From Circinella umbellata (lineage: Eukaryota > Mucoromycota > Mucoromycetes > Mucorales > Lichtheimiaceae): a DNA stretch of 64,000 nt. The stretch lies in NCBI GenBank assembly GCA_025093555.1, contig JAIWNF010000019.1:62001-126000 (forward strand), written 5' to 3'. Shown here piece by piece: positions 10,221 through 24,003 of this stretch. Each line of letters begins with the position of its first letter. Positions within the stretch are counted from its first letter, which is position 1. Position numbers and translations under genes: made by a program. Below the pieces are notes generated by a model that worked only from the letters and a program-made list of their open reading frames with translations, was not told the DNA's origin and made no database searches.

Positions 10221-13006
10221 TGTTGTAACGAAGGGAAAAAAAAAAGAAAAAAAAAGGTATGAAGAAGAAGAAGTTGATATTTTTAAAAACGTTCATCCAG
10301 TTTATATATAATGGTCGGACATGAACCCATCATTATATTTTTACATAAGTTTTAGGCGGTAAGCGCGCCTATAATAATGGCGGGACCTGTCATACTCAAA
10401 GAGAAAAAAAAGGGGGGGAGAAGAACGATACATCCGTGAGCCATCGTTTTGCGGAGTAATTCAACGGAATATTACTATTATTATTTTGGCTGTTGTGTTG
10501 TGGGGTTACTATGGTTTCTTTTTGAAAAAGAAAAAGGGACCTTAATTACTCCGAATATGCATTTGTCTGTTTCATTTCTTTTCCATGTAACTCAAATAAA
10601 AAAAATGACGTTTTTTTATTCTTCCCCACATCTAAGCATATAATAAGTAATATTGTTTATTTTATTTTGAACGAAGGACCTTTCTTTTTAATTATTGTTC
10701 ATCCGGATAATGGATCAAAGTTTTGATTTAAAGTCAGTTTGATTTTTTTGACCCTTTTTTTTTGACATATTTGTTTGTTTTTTTCAATAATTATGGTTTC
10801 TTTTTTTGTGGTAGAAGAAAATATCAAATTATCTTCTTCTCCCCCACGGGGATGTTATTCTTTGTTGTTTCGTTTTCCGTCCTGGTTTCTTTATTTTTTA
10901 GAACTATACCAATTTCATCGCAACAAAAAAAAAATAGTTTCGAAAGAAAAATATGTTGGACAAGAAGGAAAAAGAGAACGGATAAAACTTAAGGAGCGGG
11001 CTCCATTACTTCTATCCAAATTAGGCAACTTTAATGTCCTGTCCAAGCTGTCAGATAACTGAAACTGCCAAAACCTACAGCCGATAAAATTTCTATCCAA
11101 TTACAATAACAAAAGAAATGTCGTTTTAACATATTTGTGTTCTGATGGGTTCCGCATTCTAGAGCTGGAAAACCCGGGGTAAGAAAAAAAAGAAACAATT
11201 AATTCTGTTCTTTTTTTTTTGACGCTAAACATTTATCGCATTTTTTAGGTACCCTAAAAAAAGGGTGTGGGGTTGATAAGCGCTAGAAATATTGTACGTA
11301 GAATATTTGAGGAAAGTAAAATTGTGAGAGGATTTATTGGTTCATCATGAAATTATTATCTTCAGAGTTATTATGTATACGTACTAATTTTACATTGATA
11401 TGCAAGCAATTACTAATATATATAAATATATTCTTTAGAATATATTACTTTCTGTAGTAGAACGTTCAGTCGTGTTGGATGTTATTGGTGATTAACCCTA
11501 AATTATTATGATATATTATCCCATACATTACTACCATAGTTATCAATTTTTTTTATTTTACCATTCTGAGTGTTTATATTAATTTTTTGTATTTAAAACC
11601 ACTTCCATTTAATAATAATGTACTGAGTAATTATTATGTTTTTTTAAAAAAAAAAATAAGAGAAAGAAAATAAGATATATTATAGCCGCACGACATTTGA
11701 TCCAGTCCCCCTTTTTATATGCGAAGAGTTTTTTGTTTTTCTTTCATATGGGGGGCCATCAGTGTTTAGAATCCGATCCTAACCTTTAGCCGTAGATAAT
11801 GAATATAAATATATTATCAACATTTACTTAGTTACTACAAGCACATGAGTATTTTATACTGATCATTCATTAACTATTTGTTCTAACTATTAGATAAAAA
11901 ATAAAACTATTACAAGTATCTCGTTTTACTTTTTTCCTTGATAGTTTAAATTGTATTGATTTATACATAATAATTGAACTGTTACTTAAAGTCCATTTGA
12001 ATGAAATACTTCATAACAATAAGAAAACATTTCGGAGAGTCGCGGGGATTTTATACTTCGCCTAAACGAAATATATAAGTTGTAGCGGAGGGCATACTAA
12101 TAATGATCTAAGGTCTCTATTTTTTTAGTCCTAGTAGACCGCGCAATCCATAGTAGAAAGATGGATTCAAAAAGAAAATATTTTTTTCTATTTCTCGTCA
12201 TTTAATATATAAATCAAATAATTACTGAAATTGTTTTCCTATCATCGTGTTGAGATCATCTTCATCCCATCCAAAATTGATAATTTATGTAGTTCGATCA
12301 TATCATACTATAGTTAGTGTCTTGAAGAGAGTTAGAAATCTAATAGGGCAAACATTAATAATAAAGTTTGATACATAGTATACAGCATTATATACTTCAG
12401 TGAGTAGTTCCGTTCATTCTATACCCGCTAACTCTTACACTTCGTTAATTTGATCAAAAGGAACTGAAACTCTTAGCGAAAACTAGAAAGAATAGTTTTG
12501 TTCATCTATAATATTCTACTGGCCATTTAAATTATTGAATTAGGATATTCTGTAAACATTCAGTCAAAAACTATCCAAGAATAAAAATAAGTCTAAGGAT
12601 CACTATCGACAGAACAAATTAATTTTGTTGAAGCTCGTCTCTTGAAACATTGGGTTCAGTGAATTTGCGTTTTTTCTGCTCCAATTGACACAATAGTGTT
12701 TAATTTGTTATTTGAATAGTAAATAATAGGTCTAATGTAAAAATCACACTTATGAACAAGGTGAATGTACTACTTGTATAGGTATCTAATTTTATGTAGA
12801 AAATTATAGAAACTCTACATTGCTAGTACGTACGTATCACCAACTTATTAACAAAATGTATATACACATTATATGTTATCTATTCTATTCAAAGCTTTTA
12901 TAACAATGTCGAATAATTAAAGTATCAATTCTTTTTTGAAAAAAAAACCTTTTTAATAACAGATACTAAGAGAGGGGTGTTTTATATATACAACTATACT
13001 ATATGT
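10221..13006. other. Long AT-rich intergenic region
   Basis: This 2.8-kb stretch separates the ACH1 promoter from the 3' end of transaldolase. I find no convincing gene, tRNA or repeat array. The part next to 10220 should hold the ACH1 promoter. Short frames at 10449-11100 derive from poly-T and poly-A runs. The region from 11.1 to 13.0 kb is nearly all AT-rich with stops in every frame. Confidence 0.5.
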
Positions 13007-14314
13007 TTACAATTTTTCTTTTAACAAACTATCAAGACGACAACCATCCTTGGCAAAATTACGAATACCTTCAGCTAATTTTTCAGTAGCCATAGCATCT
13101 TCATTCATTTCCCAACGGAAAGATGCTTCATTATTGAAATATTCCACTTTGGGGATCTTTTGAGCTTTTGCATTTTCAGGGTCTAACTTACGTTCCAATT
13201 TACCATTGTCTTCTTGTAATTCACCCAATAATTTTGGAGCAATCTAATTACAAATATGAATGGTAAGTTCTCTTGTAACTAAAATAAATTTGAAAAGGAA
13301 TCAAAATTAAATTAAACATACAGTAAGAAAATCACAACCAGCTAATTCCTTGATTTCACCCGTGTTACGGAAAGAAGCACCCATAACAATTGTTTTATAT
13401 CCATATTGTTTATAATAATTATAAATTTTAGAAACTGATAAAACACCAGGATCTTCTTTAGCTTCATATGTTTTTCCAGTGGAATTCTTATACCAATCCA
13501 TGATACGTCCAACAAAAGGTGAAATCAAAGTGACACCCGCTTCAGCACATGCAACAGCTTGTGGGAAACCAAACAATAAGGTTAAATTACAATGAATACC
13601 ATGTTTTGTTTCCAGTTCCTAAGTATATATATATATATGGACATTATAAATGAATCCAAACTAAGATTACGAGGAAGAAGAGAGGGCAAGCATTTTCAAT
13701 GATACTGATAACTTACATGAGCAGCATGAATACCTTCCCAAGTAGAAGCAATTTTAATTAAAACACGTTTCTTATCTACACCAGCCTCCTTATATAATTG
13801 AATCAAACGAAGTGCTTTGGCAACAGTTGATTTTTTACAAAATGAAAGTCTTGCATCCACTTCAGTTGAAACTCTTCCAGGGACAATCTTTAAGATTTCT
13901 TTACCAAAATTAATTAAAAGCTTATCAACAGCCCATTCTACTTGTTCATCCATGTTGCTAAATAATAATAATACGTAATAATTCAATATAGACTGTTCTT
14001 TTTTTGGGGGGTTGTCATATATATATATATAAATTTATTACCTGCCCTTGGATTTACCAAATGAAATAGCATCATCAAGAAGTGAACTATATTGTGGTTT
14101 TTGTGTAGCAGCTAAAATCAAGGAAGGATTGGTAGTAGCATCTTGAGGCTTATATTGAGCAATGGCTATTAACAAAGTTCATACATAATTAGTTTCCTAA
14201 ATATTTCTTATTTAGAGAATAATAATAATAATAATAGTAATAAAACCTACTTTCAAAATCACCAGTATCAGAAACAACAGTAGTATACTGCTTTAATTGT
14301 TCAAGTACAGACAT
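13007..14314 (-). CDS. TAL1: Transaldolase
   Basis: Five exons (14314-14251, 14165-14042, 13957-13717, 13618-13322, 13243-13007) give 320 residues, slightly shorter than yeast Tal1 (335). The enzyme moves a dihydroxyacetone unit between sugar phosphates in the non-oxidative pentose phosphate pathway in the cytosol. The Schiff-base lysine sits in [12 protein letters not shown] at about residue 131. Other family blocks are DATTNPSL (about 29-36), [43 protein letters not shown] and [10 protein letters not shown]. All introns are short and three fall at phase 0. The ATG at 14314 gives [20 protein letters not shown], the usual fungal start with no extra leader. The call is secure because length, order of motifs and catalytic residue all agree. 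Confidence 0.96.
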
Positions 14315-14586
14315 TATATTTGATATTAAAATGAATTAAAAAAAGAATAGAAAAAGAAGTTCAAAAAACATGGGAAAATCCTTTTTTTATTTTAATCATT
14401 GCTGAGTTTTATTTTTTTGCATGAAAAACATCTCGAATAAAAAAAAAGTACCGAAAAAAAAAATGTGTAACAAATGCGCGCAACATATAATTTTTTTATA
14501 GGAAAAAAAAGATATGTAATGATGATATATGAATATTAAAATTACAAAAAATGATGTAAAAAATAAGAATGATGTCGGTTTTTTTT

Positions 14587-15986
14587 TTAGAATTTCATAC
14601 CCTCAGCAGAAAAATCTTGTTTCCAAATATATTCTGGTACAAAGATATCTGGACTGATAGGACAATTATATTTACAAGTATAAATATAGACTGATCCCCA
14701 ATCCAATGAATCCTCCGCTACGTGAGAAATGTCTAAATAGTTCAATAATGTAGATAAAATTTGGAATTCAAAAGTTCTTGGTCCACCACATTTATCACAA
14801 GATGGAATCATCGTTGGTTTATGACCTTGTTGAACCCACAATGGTTCACGATCAGGCATATCATATTCCACACGTTCATAACGAATCACTTGATCAGGAT
14901 ATAATCCAATTTTCAATTGAAATTTCAAAAAAGATTGATCCACAGCTACTTCAGAGTTTTCATAAGCTTCATCTCCACGTAGCGCCAGCGCTGATTCACT
15001 TGACTTTTCTCCAGTTTCTCTTTTTGTATGTTCTCTTTGTTCTTCTTCTTCTTTACCATCTTCCCCTTGTCCTTCGGGCTCACTCACAATTTCCATTTCT
15101 GAGAATAATCGACCCGCACGCAATTTTTGAATTTCTTGTTCTTGTTCTTTATCTACGGTCGTATTACAGTATTGTTTGTGATGACAGCTATTCCAATCTA
15201 CCATTTGATGTTGTCGTGAACAATAATAAACGGATTGGCATTTTCCACACGCTTTTGTACCAGCTACACCACAAATCACACATTCTTTTGGTTTAGTGAA
15301 TTTTTTGGGTGTAAAATCAATAGCTACATCATTCTCTTCTTCTTCTTCATCTTCTGGTGGTGGATAATATGGGTTTTCACGAGGTAATTGACTACGGTAT
15401 ACTTTGAAACTATAATATATAATTGGATTAGAATAGAATCCCCTCCATCGATTCTATTTGGGAAAAAAAAACATACCATTGTGTCCAATCTTGTTTATGA
15501 CAACCTCCATTTTTACAACAGAAAACATACACAGTTCGATGAAAAGCTTCTTCAGGTTCGTCTTCAGGTGTATACAACTATTTATTATTTCAAAGCAGTT
15601 AGTATTGAATCCAGTTTTTTTCTATTCCGCCCAGATAATAATTTAAATATATACCTGTAATAACAAAATCATGGGCTCATTACAATTATTACAAGTTGTC
15701 TTTTCAACATTTAAAATATGTTCTGGATTTAACCATGCCTAATAATATTTATAAATAAAAGTAAGTACTTCAAGTAATAGTATTATCATTATTTTTATTT
15801 TTTATATATAAATATATACATTACAGGCTTGCCACCTGATTTACTAGGAAAGGTATCAGCTGTCAAAGGTGTTTCGGGTTCTTCACAATAACCAAGTTGA
15901 GGTGCCCATTTATCAGTAGCAACGGCTTTACTTAATTCACGTTGATCTAATTCGGAAACATCACTATCTATATCACTATGTGACAT
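14587..15986 (-). CDS. TSR4: PDCD2/Tsr4-family MYND zinc-finger protein
   Basis: Four exons (15986-15825, 15738-15655, 15577-15477, 15409-14587) give 389 residues. The N-terminal part has LGYCEEP and a CNNCNEPM ... FCCKNGGCHK cysteine set (about 70-110). A MYND-type finger runs from C159 to C197 (CVICGVAGTKACGKC ... YYCSRQHQ). The C-terminal PDCD2_C domain includes FQLKIGLYPDQVIRYER, SCDKCGGPRTFEFQILSTL, DSLDWGSVYIYTC and a terminal FVPEYIWKQDFS. In yeast, Tsr4 is a dedicated chaperone for ribosomal protein uS5 (Rps2) in 40S assembly, and animal PDCD2 does the same job. That role is inferred by homology. An acidic, Glu-rich linker lies between the finger and the C-domain. The symbol is assigned by family, and a paralogue within the family is possible. 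Confidence 0.88.
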
Positions 15987-16675
15987 TTTACTTTATTTTG
16001 ATCCCTTTGGGGGGGGGAAGGTTTTGGATAGAAGAAAATAAAAAGAAGTGTTGGGGGGAGGAAAGGTGAAGGTTGGGAAATAAAATCAACCTAAATTTTA
16101 ATGCCAAAGCCACAACAAACACTTCTCGAGCTTTCTATTTAGGTAAAAACTTCCCGCAAGACCAAAAAAAAATCAATAATTTTATGTCTATCTCATAATT
16201 ACATATTAAAAGAAGGGGATATATATGAATAGAATTTATGTCACATACACACGCTTATATATATATATATATATGAGCATTATAATCAATCAACACTTTA
16301 GTGAGTGAACATGTATATAATAATAACTTAAAAAACGGGATATATTCTGTTCCCAGAACAATGTTTTGCTATCCTTCTTGTTTATATAATAGAATTCAAA
16401 TAAGAAAAATAGTGTTTATAAAATTGGATATTTGCTCAAAAAAGAGAGAAGTTTGTTGTATTAATATTGGGTTATATAAATTGAAAGATAATAGCTGTAC
16501 AAAAATAAAAGAAAGGTTGATAAGGAGGGTTATTAATGGGGAGGGAGGGGGAATGTGTGTGATGCATTTTTTTTTTCTTTTATTCTAAATGATCCAAATT
16601 ATAAATTTTTATTTTTATTTTTTAAAGGTAATGGTGACGGTGGTGGTGATGATGATGACGATAATGATTATTTAT
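15987..16675. other. Intergenic region between two minus-strand genes
   Basis: This stretch holds the presumed promoter of the PDCD2-like gene (next to 15987) and the 3' flank of acetyl-CoA synthetase. A TA microsatellite lies at about 16257-16275. No gene is seen. Confidence 0.5.
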
Positions 16676-18857
16676 TTAATTATGAACCTTTAAGATCAAA
16701 GCTTCAACAACAGTAGGATCAGCCAAAGTAGAAATATCACCCAATTGATCTTGTTCACCATTTACAATCTTACGTAAAATACGACGCATAATTTTACCAG
16801 AACGTGTCTTGGGATGATCATTAATAATATGAACACGTTTGGGACCAGCAAAGGGACCAATCATTTTACGCACTTGAATAATTAATTCTTTTTCCAAATT
16901 ATCATTTTGATCCACACCAGGTTTGAGTGAAACAAAAGCATGAATACATTGACCTGTCAAATCATCATTACCACCTACAACTGCAGCTTCAGCAACAGTT
17001 TCGTGATGAACCAAAGCGGATTCAATTTCTGCAGTGGATAAACGATGACCGGAAACGTTGATAACATCTATTATATACATATAATATGAAAAGTTAAAAA
17101 AAAAAACTCTTATCAGTCAAGAGAGAAAATAAAAACTTACCATCAACACGTCCACGAATCCAATAATAACCATCGGAATCACGGCTTGCACCATCACCAC
17201 AAAAGTAATGTCCAGGATAAGGCTTAAGGTAAGTATCCAAGAAACGACTGTGGTTATTATGAATGGTACGTGCCATAGAAGGCCAAGGTTGGGTAATGGC
17301 CAGCACACCCGTATCTTCATCTGAAGTAATTTTCATTTCTTGACCCGTTGTAGGATCCAAAATAACAGGTTTAATACCAAAGAAAGGTAAAGTAGCGGAA
17401 CCTGCTTTGGTAGGTGTAACACCAGGCAATGGGGAAATAATAATGGAACCCGTTTCTGTTTGCCAATAAGTATCCACAATCGAACATTGATCTTTACCAA
17501 TCTTTTCATTATACCAATCCCAAGCTTCAGGATTGATAGGTTCACCAACAGAACCAAGAACACGTAAAGAAGATAAATCATAACCTTCTACCCATTGATC
17601 TCCTAAACGACGAAGAGCGCGAATAGCTGTAGGAGCGGTATAAAATTGGGTAATCTTATGTTTTTGAATCAAATCCCAGAAACGGGAAGGATTGGGGTAA
17701 GTAGGTGTGGATTCAAATAAGACAGTGGTAGCACCTAATGCCAAAGGACCATAAAGGATATAAGAGTGACCAGTCACCCAGCCAATATCGGCCATACAAG
17801 CATAAACATCTTCAGGATGAACATCAAAGATATATTTAACAGTAGAAGCAGCACCAAGTAAATAACCACCTGTCGTATGAAGAATACCTTTGGGAGCACC
17901 GGTAGATCCAGAAGTATATAATAAGAATAAAGGATCTTCTGCATTCATAGGTTCAGGGGCACACACAGTTCTTGCTTTACTCATTTCTTCATCCCACCAT
18001 AAATCACGACCTTGTTCCCAAGGAACAGCAGAACCTGTACGACGGAAAACAACAACGTGTTCAACTAATGCAGCAGCATTAGGATCACGTAAAGCATCGT
18101 CCACAATACGTTTGGTAGCAATATTTTTACCACCACGACGTCCTTCATCTGAAGTTAAAACAAGACGAGCACCGCAATCCACAACACGGTCTCGTAACGA
18201 TTCAGCAGAAAACCCAGCAAAAACAACGGAATGAACAGCACCGACACGTGCACAAGCAAGACATGCAATCAAAGCTTCTGGAATCATGGGCATATAAATA
18301 GCTACATTGTCACCTTTACGAATGCCCAAATTTTTTAAAACATTGGCCATGGCAGAGACTTGACGTAATAATTCACCATAAGTAATCTTGCGAACTTGAT
18401 CAGGTTCATCACCTTCATGAATAATAGCTACTTTGTCGGGATTCTTGAGAGCATGGCGATCGACACAGTTATAAGAAGCATTTAATTCACCTTCTAAAAA
18501 CCAAGCAACATCCCCTGTTTCAAAAGAGCCATGTTGAACAGTTTCGAATGGTTTGGACCATGTCAATAACTCACGTGCCAACTAATAGAAAATAAAAAAA
18601 TGTTGTCAATATTTTTTTTTGAACCCTTTTTTTTTAAAAGTAGGCTGATGTAATAATAAATTTTATTTGGCCTCCCCGCCCTTTTTTTTTTCCTTCTTAT
18701 CTCCTCGTCAACTTACATTGCCAAAGAACTTTTCTGGTTGTTCCACACTTTCAGTCCACATGGACTTGTATTGTTCAAGTGAATTTACAAAAGGTGTAGG
18801 ACATTGAGCTGAATCCAAAAGACGTGCTGGAACAGGGTGAGTCTTGATAGATGACAT
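16676..18857 (-). CDS. facA: Acetyl-CoA synthetase (AMP-forming)
   Basis: Three exons (18857-18717, 18581-17141, 17067-16676) give 657 residues, normal for the family. It activates acetate with ATP and CoA to give acetyl-CoA, AMP and pyrophosphate. Features in order are an N-terminal ACS cap, GITYGELL-type adenylation entry (KITYGELL), GRRGGK loop, the phosphate-binding [11 protein letters not shown] (about 269-279), [35 protein letters not shown] and the C-terminal [10 protein letters not shown] with the acyl-adenylate lysine at about 619, which is the residue acetylated in regulated homologues. The first 47 residues are in a separate exon whose ATG follows a purine/pyrimidine-rich leader. 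No targeting peptide or SKL end is obvious, so a cytosolic or nucleocytosolic enzyme is likely. The alternative symbols ACS1 and ACS2 cannot be separated from sequence alone. Confidence 0.96.
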
Positions 18858-20362
18858 AATTTTATGTAAAGGAAAGAGAAAGAGAAAGAGAGAAGAAAGG
18901 GGGAGGTACAGTAAAAAAGAAAAGAAAGAGAATTCCTTATCTAGGCTGGACCTTTTTCTTTTTCTTCTTTTTTCTTTTTTTTTTTTTTTTGGTTGGGGGA
19001 AAGTTATTTGGGTTGTTTGATCTGACTTAGTATGCATCCAGTAAATGGATTATAAGAAAAAAAAAAGTAACCAAGTTTGAAATAGAGTCGGCGCCAAAAA
19101 AAAAAAAAAATTTCTAGACGCCAAAATGTTCTGCCCAAATTGGATTTTTTATTTTATAACTTGGCAAATGGTGTAATCTGACCATATTAGGGTTTTATAT
19201 TCTTTGCATTAAGTTTATTATTATCTTGAGCTTTAAAAAAGATCCTTTTTAACTAAAATATACATAATAATAGATGATATCATTTATATATACCATTATA
19301 TATATAAATAGTATAGTATAATAACGTGCTTTAATTCTTGATAATATATATACACACACATATATATATATATATATGATATCACTCTTTTTATCTTTTT
19401 AATTCTATTTTCTGTTTTATTTATCGAACTTTATCCAGAATGGTTTAATCTAAACTAGTTTTGACAGGATCTCATATTTAATTCCCCGCAATTCAAACAT
19501 TCATTCATTACTCTTTATAGAACATTCACCGCGGCAATTTTGCTTTACATGCCATAAACATCCCCAAACATTGTTTCACCTTCTGTTACTAGACCCGAGA
19601 AAGTTCAATAAAGATGCTTTTTTTTTTCTTGAAATAACGCTGAGTTGGTTACTGTGTTCGGGGGAGGCGACGGGGCAGTATAGGAATAGAAAAATGGTGA
19701 TTGTCGATCTTGGTTTTCTATTTTTGTAATTTTCTTAGTGTTCCCAGACAAAAAGAAAAGTTATTGTTGTGTTGTCCCCCCCCCTCCTAATTAACTATCT
19801 ATTCAACAATTAATAATCATTGGTCTCTTTAGTACAATTGAACGTCGACATCAAATTATTATTGATTAAAAAGGAAATGGGGGGGGGGAGGAGGCTTTAA
19901 TAACTAGTAGCTTTTATTAATATTATTATAATGCGCGACCTTAATCTAAAGAATAAACTGTATCTAAATTTGGATGTAATTGTTTTTTTATTTGATAATA
20001 TATAGAATAAACATTTAATATTCAGGACATAATAATGAAAAAAAAAGAAACTATGCTAAATTGATATAATATATAAGGAAGGGACTATAATGAGGGTTAT
20101 GTGGAATGAATGAAATGAAAAAAAAAGGAATGGATGCTATTTCTTTGTTTATGAAAAAGGGAAAAAAAAGGAGAGAAAGTATAAAGAGAGTTGTTATTAT
20201 TTTAGATTGCTCAATAAAAACACAATCAAATAAACAAAGAAGTTTACTTTTATACAATTATTATTATTATAATTATGCGTGTGTGTGTGTGTGTGTGTGT
20301 GTGACAAACTGGGTGGAAAAAAAACCAACTTTTTGAAATAAAGGAGTGAGAGAGTTTGTTAG
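18858..20362. other. Intergenic region
   Basis: This is the upstream region of acetyl-CoA synthetase followed by the 3' flank of the GRAM/VASt gene. It contains poly-A and poly-C/G tracts, a TA/CA microsatellite at about 19345-19380 and a GT run at about 20279-20302. No gene is seen. Confidence 0.5.
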
Positions 20363-22978
20363 TTATAATGACCATTCTTCATTAGGATGATGAATCATCA
20401 TACGTTGTTGTTGTTGAACGACCTTTGAAACTTGATCAATATTTTGACCTGCTTGTTGAATCATTTTTTCAATTTCTATTATTTGACGATTTAATCCTGT
20501 TGTAGAAATCATAAGAGGTTGTGATTCATTATTAATATTTTCATCCGTTCTTCTTGTTCTTGTTTCTTTAGTAGTCCATTCTTCCCAATGAGATAAAGGA
20601 AATGAAAAATAATCTTGCTGTTGAGGTTGATGCATTAATTTATCACTCATATAATTCATTTTACTTGCAATATATAAATTGATCAATATTAATAACATCA
20701 TACACATTAACATGAGTTGTTGTGTTGAAGGTGGATGATTTTGTAAAACCCAATCAAGACCATTAGAAAATAATTGCATAATTCCATTATCCATTTTCTT
20801 GTTGGTTTTTTGAGCTTCTTCTTCTACTACTTGTTGTTGTTGTTCATGTTCATGTTTGTTACCATGGCGATGATTAGATGAACGTTGTCGTCGACGACGC
20901 TGTTGACGATGTTGTTTGGGATGTTGTTCATTATTTTGTTGTGTAATATGTTTACGAATGGCTGTATCGATACCTTTATAATAATTGATTTGACCATCAA
21001 TACATGCTTTTTCAATAGTAGCTATATTTATTTACATTTTGATTAGTTTTTATATTTCCTCCTGTAATTCATATAATTTTATCAATGGAAATTAAAAATT
21101 GAAATTATGAAACTTACATTTTAACCAAGATGATTTTGTAAATTCAACAACCATAGTAACAAGGACACGTACGTTGCCTAGATTTGCACGCATAATACAA
21201 ATACGTGTTTTGACACAAAATGAACTACCAGAAGGAACATCTGGAGTTTGTGTTGTTATTACTTGAGTAACATAATCTTCAACATCCATATGATGCACTT
21301 GTTCTTTTAATATACATTTAGTAGATCGTGGCCCTATATAATATATATATATATATAAAATTGAGTAACAACAACAAGTAAAAGCAAGGATTATAAATTA
21401 TTGTTTTTTACCTATTGCATTAGAAAGTGGTTTAATATATGTAATAGCACGTTCTGAATGAACGGACTCTCCTTTTTGCCATGGCCCAACATCCACCTCT
21501 ATATAAATAAATCGTGTCAATATATAATTCTTCTTCTTTTTTTAATAATAATAATAATCCTTCCTGGTCCCAAAATAATTACCTGTATTCTTTTCAATTT
21601 CAGTTAAAAACTTTTGTAAAAAAGAACGATTGGATAAAATACTATATACTTTTTCAATACTACCATGATACATTTGATCCATTACAGTATGATTATAATG
21701 TCCGCCACTATTGTGACATTTACATCCACTACTTGTATTATTATTATTATTGATATTGATGGTTGATGAAGGTAAAGTAGAAGAAGGTTGTTTTTTAGCA
21801 TCTAAATCTTTCTTGGTTGATAATTGAGATTCCGAAGCAGTTCGACGTCTATCTAATTGAAGATGTGGATGTTTTGAACTGGGTAATGTTGCTAATGAAC
21901 TTTGTCTTTCATAATCATTTCTAGGTCCATAAGCTATATATATAAATAATGTTAATAAGTGATAGACAGTTATATATTTATGATAAAATTTCTAACCTGA
22001 AGGATGAGTCATGGCAGGTGGAGAAAATGATGTTGGTTGTAAAAATAAATTATCTTGATCTTCTTCGGATGAATTTTCTGTATCATAAGATAATGAAGAC
22101 ATGGAATCATCTGTCAAAGGATGATGATGATCTTCACAATCACTTCCTACTCTTGTTAAATCACTATTAGGAGATTCTGTTATTCTTCGTTGAGATTCTC
22201 TCCATAATTGAGTGATATGATCATAAGCTTGATCACGAGAAAGAAAGGAAGCAAAAAAGTACTAAATAGATTAAAAGTGATTAGAATAAAGTATATTAAT
22301 TAATTAATTAATTTAGTGCGTTACCTTTGCTTGTGATGTAGATATTAGAATTGCATTTGGAATAAAAATAGCTGTTGTTCGTTTTTCAATTTCAACAATA
22401 TCTGTAAAATCAATGACAAGCTTTGGGGATGGATAAATTAACACAAAACAAAATTATTATCCAGATCATTTCTTCTAATACTTTGTTTTATAATAATAAC
22501 TTACATTGGTTACCCAACCAAAAATATTGGCATTAAAACATATATGTGATCCAGAAATATACATTCTACCTTGAATTAAAATTTCTTTTTGTAAAGCACA
22601 ACCATAATCTACGTAATAATTTTTTTTTTGGTTAAAAAGGACTTTGTGTCTCCCAGTTTTTCTTTTCTTTTTCAAATAGTATTTACCATTCATAAGATGA
22701 TCTGATTCGGGTACACTTCTAAATAGTGTATGAAATTCAATATTTCTTTTGGCACTTGCAAATTTAATTATATTATCATCTGAACGTTTTGATTTTAACG
22801 GAGTTTGAAGATCGTCAATGCTTGTTGTAGTAGTAGTAGACATACTGGATCGACGTGATTGAGTAGAATAAGGTAAAGGAAGATATTTACTTGAATTGTT
22901 TGTTGATTTTGATAATAAAGGTGTTGAAGTAGATGTATTATTGATTGGATTGGGTCCCAAACTTAATGATGATACCAT
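20363..22978 (-). CDS. GRAM-VASt membrane protein, LAM/Aster-type sterol carrier
   Basis: Eight exons (22978-22687, 22608-22505, 22420-22325, 22261-21997, 21933-21583, 21498-21412, 21333-21118, 21021-20363) give 689 residues. After a Ser/Thr-rich head, a GRAM domain spans about 73-190 (FHTLFRSVPESD, CALQKEILIQGRMYISGSHICF, NIFGWVTN). A low-complexity linker leads to a VASt/StART-like domain at about 315-480 (SIEKVYSILSNRSFLQKFL, RAITYIKPL, VEFTKSSWLK). A basic and His/Gln-rich tract (about 505-533) and one strong membrane helix (about 572-589) follow, then a cytosolic tail. This order matches yeast Lam/Ysp and animal GRAMD1/Aster proteins, which are ER proteins that carry sterol from the plasma membrane at contact sites. 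The sterol ligand is inferred from the family. The tail after the helix is about 100 residues. Confidence 0.85.
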
Positions 22979-24003
22979 TATTATTATTATTATTATTACT
23001 GATATTTACTGTTCTTTGTCGTGTTTTTGTTGTTGTTGTAGTAGTAGTAGTAGTTATATGGAGATTGTGTTTGCAATCGTAAAAAAGAAACTTTGAAGGA
23101 ATGGAGAAAAGGAAATGAAGGAGAATTCACAACACACACACAAATTAAAAAGATTTGTTTTTATGCAAACAGTTGTTGTTATATTAAAACAAACAAAAAC
23201 AAAGAAGAAAGAAGAGACTTGTGGATGAGTGGCAGATCAAAAATAAAAATCAATATCAAAAATAGTTTCTTTTTTTTTAAGAGTTCATTTGTTTTTTTTT
23301 CTTGAGGCGCTTTTAATGATTAAAGATATAAAAAAATAATAAAAAAAGAAGAAAGAAAGAAAATAAAACCCTTTATAATTTTTTTAGTATGTTTACAACT
23401 TTAGATGTTCACATTATTATTTTTTCCGTGACCCCCCCTAAAAAAAGTTATTTTTTGTTTATTGCAGTCAATAAAAAAAAGAGGGGGGAGGGAGGGATTG
23501 TTAACATTTATTTATAGTGTATAATGTATAAAAAGTATAAGGAGAGAGAGGGGGGAGAGGGGAGGAGGATGAAGAAAAACAAGGGAAATATATAAGTTGA
23601 TCTTTTTGATAATGAAATAATAAAAAGGAGATCGACACTTTTTTATTATGCTTTCAACACAAATGATTTTCGCCCAATTATAATAATTATGAAACTTCTT
23701 TATATCGTTGAATATTTTATTTTTCACGTTTTACGAAACAATGTTTGAAAGGTTGTCATTCAATCAACTCCTTATATAAAATATATCTCCTTATATTGTT
23801 GTTATTGTCATTATGGGTGAGAGAGAGAGAAGATGTACTTAATCGATTTACCTAAATTGAAAACACATAATAATTTTGCCACTCAAAAAATTTGGGGGCA
23901 TTGAATTACCGCAAAGGACAATAATTATATGAGAATATTACATTGATAAAAAAATAAGATATACATAATATAATATAAGATACACATATACTTTTTACAA
24001 CTC
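22979..24003. promoter_or_regulatory. Divergent intergenic region, LAM-type gene and cyclin C
   Basis: The two genes start on opposite strands here, so this 1-kb stretch must hold both promoters. It contains TAA and TAG trinucleotide runs near 22979-23050 and poly-purine tracts near 23480-23580. I cannot name a specific factor site. No gene is seen. Confidence 0.45.
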